A DNA stretch of 64,000 nucleotides, from NCBI RefSeq assembly GCF_000270285.1, contig NC_015738.1:248001-312000 (forward strand). The letters run 5' to 3'. Below are positions 42,853 to 52,924 of this stretch, in pieces (the first letter of the stretch is position 1; each line of letters starts with the position of its first letter). The notes under the pieces were generated by a model that saw only the letters and a list, made by a program, of their open reading frames with translations, made no database searches and was not told where the DNA came from. The DNA is from Eggerthella sp. YY7918. Lineage in GTDB: Bacteria; Actinomycetota; Coriobacteriia; Coriobacteriales; Eggerthellaceae. Position numbers and translations under genes: made by a program.

Positions 42853-45522
42853 ATGGACGAGAAAAGCACTACCAACACCCAACCACCCGTCGACGCTCCG
42901 CATATGCGTCCCGATGAGTCGCCCGTCGATTCCGAGGGGAAGGCTGTACCGGTCGACCTGCGCAGTTTCGTATTCGATACCGTGCTTGAGGGCATGCACA
43001 CAAGCATTTATGTGACCGATCCCGAAACCGATCGCATCCTGTACATGAATGGCTTCATGAAGCATGACTACGGCGTGGAAGATCCGGTGGGCAAGGTGTG
43101 CTGGCAGGTGCTTCAGCGCGGCCAGACGGAGCGCTGCGAGTTCTGTCCGGTTGGCGACTTGGTTCGGAGCGAGGATGAGACGCTGCTCGTGGAGTGGGAT
43201 GAGCAAAGTTCTGTTACCGGGCGCACGTATCGTAATTACGACAGCCTGGTCACCTGGGTTGACGGCTCGCGCGTACATCTGCAGCAATCGGTTGACGTGA
43301 CCGAGCTCATGTCGGCAAATACCGACGAGCTTACCGGCATGCTCACGCGCCGCGCCGGCAAAGATCATCTTGAACGGTCTCTTAAGCGGGCCTCTCAGGA
43401 GGGGGAGACGCTCTCAGTTGTGCTCTATGACATCAACTTGCTCAAGAGCGTCAACGATCACAACGGCCACGCCGAGGGCGACCATCTCATTCGTGCCGCC
43501 GCAAACGCAGTGCGTCGCGAGTTCGGACCGAACGACTACGGTTTCCGCTTGAGCGGCGATGAGTTTGTTTGCGTATTCCTCGGTGAGGCAGCGGAAGCAC
43601 GCGAAAAGATGGAGCGGGCCCGCACGGCGCTGGGCGCGTTGCCGTTACAGGTGGAACCACCCTACGAGCCGGGGTTCTGCTACGGTATTGCGGAATCCGA
43701 CCCCGAGGCGCCGCTTGAGCTGTACGAGTTGCTTGCCCTTGCCGACCAGCGCATGTACGACGAGAAGCGCCGCTATCATATTGCGGGAAACTTCGAGGCG
43801 CTGCGGGCATCGGAGGAAGATGCTACCAGCCGCGATACAAATTTGGCTCTGTTCACCTACGACCATAAACACCTCTACGACGCCCTGGTGGAGAGTACCG
43901 ACGATTACCTGTACGTCTGCAATATGAAGACCGGCGTATTCCGCTACCCGAAAGCGATGGTGGAAGAGTTCGGTTTGCCCGGCGAGGTGGTGGAGAACGC
44001 CGCCGCTGTGTGGGGATCGAAGGTGCACGAGGATGACCGTCAGGCATTCCTCGAGTCGAACCAAGAGATTGTCGACGCGCGCACGACGCGTCACTGGGTG
44101 GAGTACCGTGCGCGCAACCGCAAAGGCGAGTGGGTGCGTCTGCGCTGCCGCGGCCGGCTCATTTTGGACGCGAAGGGGCGTCCGTCGCTGTTCGCTGGGT
44201 TCATTACGAACTTGGGCAAAAAGAGCAAGGTGGATCCGCTTACAGGTTTGTTCAACAAGTTCGAGTTCGAAAGCGTTCTGCGTCATCGGCTTGACGAACT
44301 GGACACGGGCGATGCCTCCGGGGCGGTGAGCCTTATGGTGGTGGGCATCGACGACCTGCGCCACATCAACGACCGCTATGACCGAGCGTTCGGCGACGAG
44401 GTCATCCGTTTTGTCGCCCAGCGCATCCAAAGTGCGCTGCCCGAAGGTGCGCGCGTGTACCGGCTCGACGGCGACGAGTTCGCCATCACCATAGCCGACC
44501 GACCCGATGTGCTGCGCAGCATCTACGCCGTGCTATCGGGTACATTCCAGCGCCAGCACGAGCACGAGGGCAAGAAGTTCTATTGCACGCTCTCGGCTGG
44601 TTGCGCGACGTACCCCGACGATGCGAATACCTACGAGGATCTGGTGAAATTCGCGAACTACGCGCTTGAGTTCGCGAAGGGGCACGGCAAAAAGCGGTGC
44701 GTGAACTTCTCTCAGACCATTCTTGCCACACGTACGCGCGAGCTGGAGCTTATGGAGCTTCTGCGCGACAGCGTGGAGCACGACTTCAAGGGATTCAGCC
44801 TGCGTTACCAACCGCAGGTGGATGCCGCGACCGGTCGCGTCGTTGGCGCCGAGGCGCTGGCTCGGTGGGAATGCGAACGCTTCGGCGAGCTGTCGCCGCT
44901 TGAATTCATCCCACTTTTGGAAGAAAGCGGACTCATTGTGCCCATGGGTGCGTGGGTGCTGCATGAGGCGGCGGCCAGGTGCAAGCGGTGGCGCGCAGTC
45001 GATCCTGCGTTCACCATGAGTGTGAACCTGTCGTATCGCCAGCTTGACGAGGATGGGCTTGTGCCGCTCATCATGAGCGTGCTACAAGAGGTCGACCTGC
45101 CACCGAGCGGTCTTGTGGTGGAGATGACCGAGAGCCGTTTCGCCGAAGACGACGACGTGGCGCGCCGTCTGTTTGACCAAATCAGAGATTTGGGCGTGCG
45201 TGTGGCTATGGATGACTTCGGTACGGGATACTCGTCGCTTGGCGCGCTGAAGTCTTCACCCGCTGACATCGTGAAGATCGACCGCGCGTTTGTGCGCGAC
45301 ATTCGCACGAGCACCTTTGATGCCACGTTCATTCGCTTTGTGGTGGAGCTGTGCCACGACGTGGGCATTCGCGTGTGTCTGGAAGGCGTTGAAACCGACG
45401 AAGAATACGACGTGGTAGACGATATGGGGCTTGATTACATTCAAGGGTTCCTGTTCGGTCGTCCGCTGTTGCCAGAGACGTTTGAAGAACAGCTGCTGCG
45501 GGGAGGGGAAGCGCATGTCTGA
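42853..45522 (+). CDS. cyclic-di-GMP signalling protein with PAS-like, two GGDEF and one EAL domain
   Basis: 889 residues, no membrane segment. An N-terminal PAS-like sensor (YVTDPETDRILYMN, CWQVLQRGQTERCEFC) is followed by GGDEF-1 (LTGMLTRRAG...RLSGDEF), a second PAS-like segment (about residues 335-450), GGDEF-2 (DPLTGLFNKFEFE...RLDGDEF) and an EAL phosphodiesterase domain (GAEALARWE, EMTESRF, MDDFGTGYSSLGAL, KIDRAFV). Both GGDEF motifs are variants (SGDEF, DGDEF). ATG 42853 follows CAAGGAG; ATG 42814 is possible. The C-terminus overlaps tilS by 8 bp. It originally followed rlmD; the recombinase is now directly upstream, so element transcripts may read into it. Confidence 0.9.
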   Translation: MDEKSTTNTQPPVDAPHMRPDESPVDSEGKAVPVDLRSFVFDTVLEGMHTSIYVTDPETDRILYMNGFMKHDYGVEDPVGKVCWQVLQRGQTERCEFCPVGDLVRSEDETLLVEWDEQSSVTGRTYRNYDSLVTWVDGSRVHLQQSVDVTELMSANTDELTGMLTRRAGKDHLERSLKRASQEGETLSVVLYDINLLKSVNDHNGHAEGDHLIRAAANAVRREFGPNDYGFRLSGDEFVCVFLGEAAEAREKMERARTALGALPLQVEPPYEPGFCYGIAESDPEAPLELYELLALADQRMYDEKRRYHIAGNFEALRASEEDATSRDTNLALFTYDHKHLYDALVESTDDYLYVCNMKTGVFRYPKAMVEEFGLPGEVVENAAAVWGSKVHEDDRQAFLESNQEIVDARTTRHWVEYRARNRKGEWVRLRCRGRLILDAKGRPSLFAGFITNLGKKSKVDPLTGLFNKFEFESVLRHRLDELDTGDASGAVSLMVVGIDDLRHINDRYDRAFGDEVIRFVAQRIQSALPEGARVYRLDGDEFAITIADRPDVLRSIYAVLSGTFQRQHEHEGKKFYCTLSAGCATYPDDANTYEDLVKFANYALEFAKGHGKKRCVNFSQTILATRTRELELMELLRDSVEHDFKGFSLRYQPQVDAATGRVVGAEALARWECERFGELSPLEFIPLLEESGLIVPMGAWVLHEAAARCKRWRAVDPAFTMSVNLSYRQLDEDGLVPLIMSVLQEVDLPPSGLVVEMTESRFAEDDDVARRLFDQIRDLGVRVAMDDFGTGYSSLGALKSSPADIVKIDRAFVRDIRTSTFDATFIRFVVELCHDVGIRVCLEGVETDEEYDVVDDMGLDYIQGFLFGRPLLPETFEEQLLRGGEAHV

Positions 45523-46639
45523 GTCCATTCCGATCATTGACGTTGCAGCAAAGACCCTGGTTGAGCGAGAGTTGGCCGGACCTGATTCGCCCGTGTTGCT
45601 TATGGTATCTGGGGGGTCGGATTCCACCGCGCTGGCGTACCTTGCGTGCGAGCTGCGCGACCGGGGACTTTTGGGCGAGTTGGCCGTGCTGCACGTGAAC
45701 CATCGGCTGCGCGGTGAAGCGGCCGATGCCGATGCGCAATTTGTGGCGCAACTGGCTGAGCTTTTGGGACTGCCGCTGTTCTCGTGCAGCATTGACATCG
45801 CGGCCGAGGCCGCGCGTACCGGCGAAAATGTGGAGGCCGTTGCGCGGCGAGAGCGTTATCTTGCGGCGAACGAGGCGCTTGAAAGTTTGTGCCTGCATGC
45901 ATCGGCGCCCCTCGTCGACGGGCGTATCTTTACCGCGCATACGGCCGATGATCGTGTCGAGAGTTTCTACATGCGCTCCATCGTGGGTACCGGGCCGGGA
46001 GGCTTTCGTGCCATGCGATATCGCAACGGGCCGGTCGTTCGCCCGCTTTTGGACGTGAGTCGTGAAGATTTGCAAGCGTATGTGTCCGAGCGGGAGCGTG
46101 CCGGCTTGCCGGTCGTCTGTGACAACGAGGGGAATCTGTGGCGCGAAGATGCCACCAATGCCCATACTGACCGCTTCCGTGCCTATGTGCGTCACGAAAT
46201 TGTGCCGCGCGCCAAGGAGCGCAACCCCCAGCTGCTTGAGGTGCTTACGCGCACGATGAACCTTATTGCCGATGAGGACGACATGCTGGAAGACATGACG
46301 AATGACGCGGTGAAACGTCATGTGAAGTGGATCGAGCAAGACGACGGGTGCGCGCCCGCTTTTGATGCGGGGTGTGTGCTTGGGCCTGAGCTAAGTGCCG
46401 AACCGCTTTCCCTTGTGCGCCGTGTGGTGGTGTACGTGCTGCAGGCGATGCTCGGACCCGACGCACGGGTGGAAACTGCCTCGGTGGATGCCGTGCTGGG
46501 CGCCTGGGTGGGTGGCACGCCTTGCGGCGGATACGTGGTCAACATCCAGGGAGATCTGGCAGTGAGCGCAAACAAGCACGGCGTACGTATCGAGCCGATG
46601 GCTGCGTTTCGCGCACGGCGCAAGCCCGACCGTTCATAG
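45515..46639 (+). CDS. tilS: tRNA(Ile)-lysidine synthase
   Basis: 374-residue PP-loop ATPase that converts C34 of tRNA-Ile(CAU) to lysidine. The loop VSGGSDSTALAYLA, the HVNHRLRGEAADADAQFV stretch and GGFRAMRYRNGPVVRPLL are characteristic. The start overlaps the end of the GGDEF/EAL gene (ATGTCTGA), implying coupling. It heads a conserved actinobacterial-type cluster tilS-maf-hpt-ftsH-folP/K-birA. Confidence 0.92.
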   Translation: MSESIPIIDVAAKTLVERELAGPDSPVLLMVSGGSDSTALAYLACELRDRGLLGELAVLHVNHRLRGEAADADAQFVAQLAELLGLPLFSCSIDIAAEAARTGENVEAVARRERYLAANEALESLCLHASAPLVDGRIFTAHTADDRVESFYMRSIVGTGPGGFRAMRYRNGPVVRPLLDVSREDLQAYVSERERAGLPVVCDNEGNLWREDATNAHTDRFRAYVRHEIVPRAKERNPQLLEVLTRTMNLIADEDDMLEDMTNDAVKRHVKWIEQDDGCAPAFDAGCVLGPELSAEPLSLVRRVVVYVLQAMLGPDARVETASVDAVLGAWVGGTPCGGYVVNIQGDLAVSANKHGVRIEPMAAFRARRKPDRS

Positions 46640-46704
46640 TGCTCTCTTGGGGTCGTGCCCGCTCGTTGTGAAACGTACGGCAGAGTTGCGTTACAATAGC
46701 GCCC

Positions 46705-47376
46705 ATGGAAAATGAACAGAACACTCATCCGGTGGAGGAATCCGCCGAAATGCCCGCTTTCGACGTCATCTTGGCCAGCGGGTCGCCCCGGCGCAAGCAG
46801 CTGCTTGAAGACGCGGGCGTAGCTTTCTCGGTGCGCGTGTCTGATGTGGACGAAAGCCTGGAGCCCGACATCTTGACCGATCCTCCTGAGGCGGCAAAGA
46901 AGCTGGCGGAACGCAAGGCGGGCGCGGTTGTGCAGGAAGTTCTCGCCGAAAACTACACCGGCATGGCTATGATTTTAGGTGCTGACACCATGGTTGTGTG
47001 CGAAGGCGAGATATTCGGTAAGCCGCGCAGTCTGTCGGATGCAAAGCACATGTTGAGCCGCCTCTCGGGGCGTACGCACGAGGTGGTAACGGCGGTATCG
47101 GTGTGGCTTGTGGCTGCGCCCGAAGTCGAAAAGCTTTCCGTGGGATTTCGCACGTTTGCCGACACGTCACGTGTGACATTTCGCGATTTGACCGACGAAG
47201 AAATAGCCGACTATCTGCGAAAAGGCGAGTCGTTTGACAAGGCGGGCGCCTATGCGGTTCAAGGCGCAGGTGCCGATTTGGTCGCTCGTGTCGAGGGTGA
47301 TCTCAGCACTGTAATCGGTTTGCCAGTCGAGCGTTTACTGCGTGAATTCCCCGAGCTTTTGCAGCGTAGCATCTAG
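46705..47376 (+). CDS. maf: Maf-like nucleoside triphosphate pyrophosphatase
   Basis: 223-residue Maf/Ham1-fold enzyme hydrolysing non-canonical or selected nucleotides (dTTP/UTP class). ILASGSPRRKQLLEDAG, ADTMVVCEGEIFGKP and YAVQGAGADLVARVEGDLSTVIGLP are the family signatures. It has an N-terminal extension of about 20 acidic residues. Confidence 0.93.
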   Translation: MENEQNTHPVEESAEMPAFDVILASGSPRRKQLLEDAGVAFSVRVSDVDESLEPDILTDPPEAAKKLAERKAGAVVQEVLAENYTGMAMILGADTMVVCEGEIFGKPRSLSDAKHMLSRLSGRTHEVVTAVSVWLVAAPEVEKLSVGFRTFADTSRVTFRDLTDEEIADYLRKGESFDKAGAYAVQGAGADLVARVEGDLSTVIGLPVERLLREFPELLQRSI

Positions 47377-47570
47377 ATAAAGTCCCAGTTCCCGATGCGA
47401 AATGTAAAAATCGTGGCATGTGGGCCAGCGTTACCGTATTGTCTCCTTTTCCCAAGGCGCCAATGGTACACTAACCGGGTTCAAGGTAAGCGTGGCGCCT
47501 TCACTCGACGATCCGGCATCGTGTGATGCGCGAAAAGGGCGAAGCGTCGTACGACGAAAAGGCGAGGACT

Positions 47571-48140
47571 GTGCATAACGACATCGCAGAAGTTTTGTTC
47601 GCAGAAGACGTACTTGCTCAGCGCGTGGAAGAAATTGGCGCTGCAATTACGCGCGACTATGCCGATGTCGAAGAGGGTATTGTTCTCATCTCGGTGCTGC
47701 GCGGAGCGGCCATCTTTATGGCTGACCTTGCGCGTAAAATCGAGTTGCCGGTGGAGATGGACTACATGGCAGTGTCGTCGTATGGCAGCGGAGCGAAGAG
47801 TTCCGGCGTCGTTCGCATCCTCAAAGACCTTTCGTCCCAGATTGAGGGTCGACACGTTGTCGTGGCCGAGGATATTCTCGACTCCGGTCTTACCCTGACG
47901 TACCTGTTGAAAAATTTGGCTTCACGTCGTCCGGCGTCTCTTGAAGTGGCGACGCTGCTGCGCAAGAAGACGTTGGCCCAAGCAAAGATCGATTGCAAAT
48001 ACGTCGGTTTCGAGTGCCCCGATCTGTTCATTGTCGGGTATGGGCTCGATTATGCCGAACGGTATCGCAACCTTCCTTACATTGGCGTTTTGAAGCCGGA
48101 AATTTACCAGCACGCGGACTCGATTGCGAGCGCCCATTGA
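47571..48140 (+). CDS. hpt: hypoxanthine phosphoribosyltransferase
   Basis: About 189-residue purine salvage enzyme making IMP/GMP from hypoxanthine/guanine and PRPP. ISVLRGAAIFMADLAR and the PRPP loop VVAEDILDSGLTLTYLL are present. A GTG at 47571 (HNDIAEVLF) preceded by AAGGCGAGG gives the normal family length; the longer frame from ATG 47523 has no ribosome site but cannot be excluded. Confidence 0.92.
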   Translation: MHNDIAEVLFAEDVLAQRVEEIGAAITRDYADVEEGIVLISVLRGAAIFMADLARKIELPVEMDYMAVSSYGSGAKSSGVVRILKDLSSQIEGRHVVVAEDILDSGLTLTYLLKNLASRRPASLEVATLLRKKTLAQAKIDCKYVGFECPDLFIVGYGLDYAERYRNLPYIGVLKPEIYQHADSIASAH

Positions 48141-48256
48141 GCTTTTGTTGATGTGGCAGGTGAACTTCGAGGACGCAGAAGCGGCTACGGGTTGGTCGAT
48201 GCGAGCATGAGGCATCGACAGCGGCAAGCCGTATGATGAAAAGAAAGCAAGGCTTT

Positions 48257-50557
48257 ATGGCACAGCAAAATAAACAACCAAACAAGCAGACGCAGCTTCA
48301 ACAGCCGAATCCGCGCACGACTATCATTTCGATCATCCTGTTCGCGCTTGTCGCCTTCTTTGTGGGGCAGCAGTTTATGAACATGTCGTCGGCGGGCGCA
48401 AAGCCCACTGACAAGCTGATCACGTCGGAGTTTGTGCAGGCAGTCGAGCAGGATCGTGTGACAAAAGTGGTGTACAGCGCCGGAGACTACACGGTATCCG
48501 GTTCGTATTTCCCGGCGGTCACGGCAGGTTCAACCGCCGCCGAAGGGTTCAACGATGCCTTCCAGGCGCTCAACGCGCGCATGGCTACGCTTAAAAATCC
48601 CGACACCGGCAAGGCGCTCGGAGGGGTGGGTACCACCGACATCGCCGTGTCCGAACTGGGAGTGGAGCGCAACTTCACTTCAACCTATTACGGCGGTTCG
48701 CTTGACACGTTGTTGGCCGCTCATCCGGACACGTCATACGAGGTGACGCTGCCGTCGCCGTTCATGGATATTCTGGCTATGTTGCTGCCCATCGGTCTTA
48801 TCACGCTGGTGTTGCTGTTCTTCTTCTCGAAGATGCAGCAGGCCAACAATTCGCAGATGTCGTTTGGCAAGGCCAAAACGAAGAAGAGCGTCGAGGAGCG
48901 CCCGGACGTGAAGTTCTCGGACGTGGCCGGCGTGGATGAAGCCGTAGAAGAGATGCAGGAGATCAAAGACTTCCTTGCGAACCCGGCGAAGTACCAGTCT
49001 ATGGGCGCGAAGATCCCGCGCGGTTGTTTGCTGGTGGGCCCTCCGGGTACCGGTAAAACGCTGCTTGCGCGCGCTGTTGCGGGCGAGGCGGGTGTGCCGT
49101 TCTTCAGCATTTCGGGTTCGGACTTTGTGGAAATGTTCGTAGGCGTGGGTGCCTCCCGCGTGCGCGACCTGTTCCAGCAGGCCAAGGATGCCAGCCCCGC
49201 CATCATCTTCATCGACGAGATTGACGCGGTGGGCCGTCAGCGCGGTACCGGCTTGGGCGGCGGCCACGACGAGCGCGAGCAGACGCTGAACCAGCTGCTC
49301 GTGGAAATGGACGGTTTCGAGAGCAACGACTCCGTGGTGCTCATCGCCGCCACCAACCGTGCCGACGTTCTTGACCCGGCACTGCTGCGTCCCGGCCGTT
49401 TCGATCGCCAAATTGTGGTGGACGCGCCCGACGTGAAGGGCCGCGAGAAGATTTTGCAGGTGCATTCCAAAGACAAGCCTATCGGGTCGGATGTCGACCT
49501 GTCGAAGGTGGCCAAGCTCACGCCGGGCTTTACAGGTGCCGACCTGGCCAACCTCATGAACGAGTCGGCGCTTTTGACGGCGCGTCGTGGTAAGAAGATT
49601 ATCACGCAGCAGGAAGTTTCCGAGTCGATGGAGCGCGTTATCGCAGGTCCGGAGCGCAAGGGTCGCGTGCTTGACGAAAAGACGAAGCACACCATCGCCT
49701 ACCACGAGAGCGGCCACGCCTTGGTGGGGCACCTGCTGCCGCATGCCGACCCCGTGCACAAGATTTCAATCATTTCGCGCGGTCGGGCTTTGGGCTATAC
49801 CTTGTCCATTCCCAAGGAAGATAAGGTGCTCAACTCGCTGGGTGAGATGCGCGACGAGCTGGCTGTGTTTATGGGCGGCCGCGTTGCGGAGGAGATTTTC
49901 TGCGACGACATTACCACCGGTGCGTCGAACGACCTTGAGCGCGCCACGAAGATGGCTCGCGCTATCGTCACGCAGTACGGCATGAGCGCCGAGTTGGGCA
50001 CGCAGGTGTTCGGTCAGCCCAACCACGAGGTGTTCCTGGGCCGCGACTACGGTAACACGCAGGACTACTCCGAGGAAACGGCCAAGCGCATCGACGATGA
50101 GGTGGCGCGCATTATGAAGGACGCGCACGACCGCGCCCACGAGATTTTGGCGAGCCATCGTGAGCAGATGGATTTGATGGCAAGCGTGCTGCTTGAGCGC
50201 GAGACCGTCGAAGGCGAGGCGTGCTTGGCCCTGCTCGACAACACATGGGATGAATACCTGAAGCACGAGGACGAGATTATCGCTCGCAAGGAGGCCGAAG
50301 AGGCCGCTGCGCGTGCGCGCGACGAGCATCTGGCCGATCCCAACTGGAAAGAAGAGCCGGTTGAGCCGGGCGACCAGGACCCGAACCCGCCCTACCGCGA
50401 GGCAGCCCAAGGTGAAGCTGGTGCGGATGCGGAAGCTCCGGCCACTCCCTCCGACGCAACGGTGGAACCGATCCAGCCCGTTGTGCCTGAGGGCGGTCTG
50501 ATCGATCCAGCGCCCAACGCGACTGAGCCCAAGCAGGAAGGCGACGAGAAGAAATAA
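48257..50557 (+). CDS. ftsH: ATP-dependent zinc metalloprotease FtsH
   Basis: 766 residues. Two N-terminal membrane helices ([18 protein letters not shown] and [19 protein letters not shown]) flank an extracytoplasmic loop; AAA+ Walker A GPPGTGKT near residue 261, second region of homology [19 protein letters not shown], and the zinc site HESGH at 483-487. The C-terminal ~75 residues are an acidic Pro/Glu/Ala-rich tail. Start ATG 48257 follows GCAAGG. The stop shares one base with the folP-folK start. Confidence 0.96.
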   Translation: MAQQNKQPNKQTQLQQPNPRTTIISIILFALVAFFVGQQFMNMSSAGAKPTDKLITSEFVQAVEQDRVTKVVYSAGDYTVSGSYFPAVTAGSTAAEGFNDAFQALNARMATLKNPDTGKALGGVGTTDIAVSELGVERNFTSTYYGGSLDTLLAAHPDTSYEVTLPSPFMDILAMLLPIGLITLVLLFFFSKMQQANNSQMSFGKAKTKKSVEERPDVKFSDVAGVDEAVEEMQEIKDFLANPAKYQSMGAKIPRGCLLVGPPGTGKTLLARAVAGEAGVPFFSISGSDFVEMFVGVGASRVRDLFQQAKDASPAIIFIDEIDAVGRQRGTGLGGGHDEREQTLNQLLVEMDGFESNDSVVLIAATNRADVLDPALLRPGRFDRQIVVDAPDVKGREKILQVHSKDKPIGSDVDLSKVAKLTPGFTGADLANLMNESALLTARRGKKIITQQEVSESMERVIAGPERKGRVLDEKTKHTIAYHESGHALVGHLLPHADPVHKISIISRGRALGYTLSIPKEDKVLNSLGEMRDELAVFMGGRVAEEIFCDDITTGASNDLERATKMARAIVTQYGMSAELGTQVFGQPNHEVFLGRDYGNTQDYSEETAKRIDDEVARIMKDAHDRAHEILASHREQMDLMASVLLERETVEGEACLALLDNTWDEYLKHEDEIIARKEAEEAAARARDEHLADPNWKEEPVEPGDQDPNPPYREAAQGEAGADAEAPATPSDATVEPIQPVVPEGGLIDPAPNATEPKQEGDEKK

Positions 50558-51864
50558 TGATCTGGCGCTGTTCAACGCATGAGTTCGATACGAGAATGCC
50601 CATTGTCATGGGCATTCTCAACGTTACCCCCGATTCGTTTTCTGACGGCGGTGAGCATGACACGCCGGATGCCGCCCTTGCGCACGCCGAGCGCATGCTT
50701 GAAGAGGGCGCGCGCATTATCGATGTGGGCGGCGAGTCCACGCGGCCTGGTGCCACCCCCGTGAGCGTGGAAGACGAATGTGCCCGTGTGCTGCCGGTGG
50801 TTTGTGCGCTCGCCGAGCGCGACGTGTGCGTGAGTATCGACACACGTCATGCCGAGGTGGCGCGCGCCTGTCTTGAGGCGGGAGCGTCCATCGTGAATGA
50901 CGTTTCCGGTTTTCGCGACCCCGCCATGGTGGAGGTCGTGCGCGAGTCCGATTGCGGCGTAGTGGTCATGCACATGCAGGGCGAACCTTCCACTATGCAG
51001 GATGCGCCGACTTACGGGGATGTGGTGGCCGACGTGCGCGATTGGTTGGCCGCGCAGGCGGCTTCGCTTGAGGCTGCCGGTATTGCGCACGAGCGTATCT
51101 GTATCGATCCCGGTCCAGGCTTCGGGAAAACACCCCGGCAAACGCTTGAGCTGGTGCGCAACTTCCAAGAGTTCGCGCGCCTGGGCTATCCGGTGATGGC
51201 AGCGCTCTCGCGCAAGAGCTACCTGGGTTTCGCCTACGGTATTGAAAATCCTGCGGACCGCGATCGCGTGTCCGCCGCCGAGGCGCTTATGGCGTGTGAA
51301 CTGGGCGCAAGCATCGTGCGTACGCATAATGTGGCGGCGACGGTGAAGGCGCTCGAAGAGCTGCGTCCCTACGTATTTTTGGGCATGGGCTGCAACGTGC
51401 CGCTGGTGGCCGAACCGGGCGAAGAGCGCGAGGGCAAAATTGCCATGCTCAACCAGGCCATAACCGAGCTGTGCTCATTGCCCGATTCGCAGATCGTCGA
51501 TATTTCAAGCTTTTACGAAAGCGAGCCGGCGTATTACGAGGACCAAGATACGTTCATCAACGCTGTCGTGTTGCTGCGCTCTGGCATTGCGCCCAAGGAG
51601 CTTCTGGGCTATTTACACGCCATCGAAAACAGCCTCGGCCGCGTTCGCGAGATTGAGAACGGCCCGCGTACCTGTGATCTCGACATTCTTGACTACCAGC
51701 TCTACGTGGTCGACACCGACGTGCTCACGCTGCCGCACCCGCGCATCATGGAGCGCGACTTCGTGGTGAAGCCGCTGCTTGAGCTGCGCCCCCATCACGT
51801 GCTTGCGAACGATGTCCCCGTGACGACCGAAGCCGTAAAAGTGGGGAAGGCTGTTCGGCTTTAA
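50557..51864 (+). CDS. folP-folK: fused dihydropteroate synthase - hydroxymethyldihydropterin pyrophosphokinase
   Basis: 435 residues combining two consecutive folate steps. DHPS (about 1-265): PIVMGILNVTPDSFSDGG, IDVGGESTRPGA, FGKTPRQTLELVR, then SRKSYLG. HPPK (about 268-425): FLGMGCNVPLVAEPG in place of the usual LGSNLG, SSFYESEPAYYEDQDTFINA, RTCDLDILDY and LPHPRIMERDFV. Such fusions occur in several lineages, though the more common order is HPPK-DHPS. Translation is coupled to ftsH by a one-base overlap. Confidence 0.92.
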   Translation: MIWRCSTHEFDTRMPIVMGILNVTPDSFSDGGEHDTPDAALAHAERMLEEGARIIDVGGESTRPGATPVSVEDECARVLPVVCALAERDVCVSIDTRHAEVARACLEAGASIVNDVSGFRDPAMVEVVRESDCGVVVMHMQGEPSTMQDAPTYGDVVADVRDWLAAQAASLEAAGIAHERICIDPGPGFGKTPRQTLELVRNFQEFARLGYPVMAALSRKSYLGFAYGIENPADRDRVSAAEALMACELGASIVRTHNVAATVKALEELRPYVFLGMGCNVPLVAEPGEEREGKIAMLNQAITELCSLPDSQIVDISSFYESEPAYYEDQDTFINAVVLLRSGIAPKELLGYLHAIENSLGRVREIENGPRTCDLDILDYQLYVVDTDVLTLPHPRIMERDFVVKPLLELRPHHVLANDVPVTTEAVKVGKAVRL

Positions 51865-51948
51865 GTTTCGTCGTTCGGTAGAACGACGAAATATGTCGAC
51901 ACCAGAATCCTTCTCGCTGACTTTATGCGAACTGAGAGGTGGGGAAGC

Positions 51949-52737
51949 ATGAGCGATTTGGGATTGTTCCATGTGCGTGCGCTTGAGGAAACTTCCTCGA
52001 CAAATGACGAGGTCAAGCGAGCGCTGGAAGAGGGCGAGCCCGAGGGAATGGTTGTGCGCGCCCGTCGGCAGACGGGTGGATATGGTCGTCAGGGTCGCAT
52101 ATGGGCAAGTCCCGAAGGTGGTCTGTACTGTTCGTTCTTGTTGCGCCCGACGGTTGCGCCGGACGCATTGCCCACGCTCAGTCTGGTGGTGGGCTTGGCG
52201 GTGCGCCGAGCAGTCGTCGAGCTTGTCGGCGAGCATGATGCCGAAGCCGTCCAAATCAAATGGCCCAACGATGTCGTGGTTGTACGTTCGCGTCAGGAGC
52301 ATGCATCGGTTGCAAAACTCTGTGGCATTTCGGTTGAGGTGCATGCAGGGGGGGTGTGCGTAGGTGTGGGCGTAAACGTGCTGCCGCCTGCGGAGCGGCC
52401 GCTTGTCGGGGGTAAGAACGAACCTGCCTATCTGGCTGAACTTGCTCCGAAACTCAACCGCATGGCTTCCGACGATGCGCTCGACGGCGTACTCGATGGG
52501 CTACTCAAAGCGTTCGCGGTACTCTACGACATCTGGCAACAGCAGGGTTTTGCCGCCCTGCTTGACGAATACAACGCCCACGCAAGCCTCACCGGTCGCG
52601 ACGTAACCATCGTCGACCGCGAAGGCGTTCCGCTTGCCTCCGGCACCGTCTTGCGCGTCGACTTCCTTGGTCGCCTGGTCCTACGAACTCCTCAAGGAGA
52701 AACCCCCATCACCTCCGGCGAAGCCCATATTGCTTGA
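51949..52737 (+). CDS. birA: biotin-[acetyl-CoA-carboxylase] ligase
   Basis: 262-residue biotin protein ligase that attaches biotin to the AccB lysine. The biotinyl-AMP motif region RQTGGYGRQGRIWASPEGGLY, IKWPNDVVV and a C-terminal SH3-like domain (GVPLASGTVLRVDFLGRLVL) are present. There is no N-terminal HTH, so it is a monofunctional class I ligase and not a repressor. ATG 51949 follows GAGGTGGGGAAG. Confidence 0.92.
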   Translation: MSDLGLFHVRALEETSSTNDEVKRALEEGEPEGMVVRARRQTGGYGRQGRIWASPEGGLYCSFLLRPTVAPDALPTLSLVVGLAVRRAVVELVGEHDAEAVQIKWPNDVVVVRSRQEHASVAKLCGISVEVHAGGVCVGVGVNVLPPAERPLVGGKNEPAYLAELAPKLNRMASDDALDGVLDGLLKAFAVLYDIWQQQGFAALLDEYNAHASLTGRDVTIVDREGVPLASGTVLRVDFLGRLVLRTPQGETPITSGEAHIA

Positions 52738-52924
52738 ATGCATCAATCGTTTTAGCAACAAATAGAGATCGATACACCTCACTCAAATAAGTGCGACACG
52801 CATCATAGGTTTTCGTCGATATTGCTCAGAGGATTCATAATCAACGAGTTTCGTCGATTCACAAGCCTTAGCGGAAAGATATGTTCGGTTCTGCATTGTA
52901 AGCGATACCTTAAGGAGGGTATAC

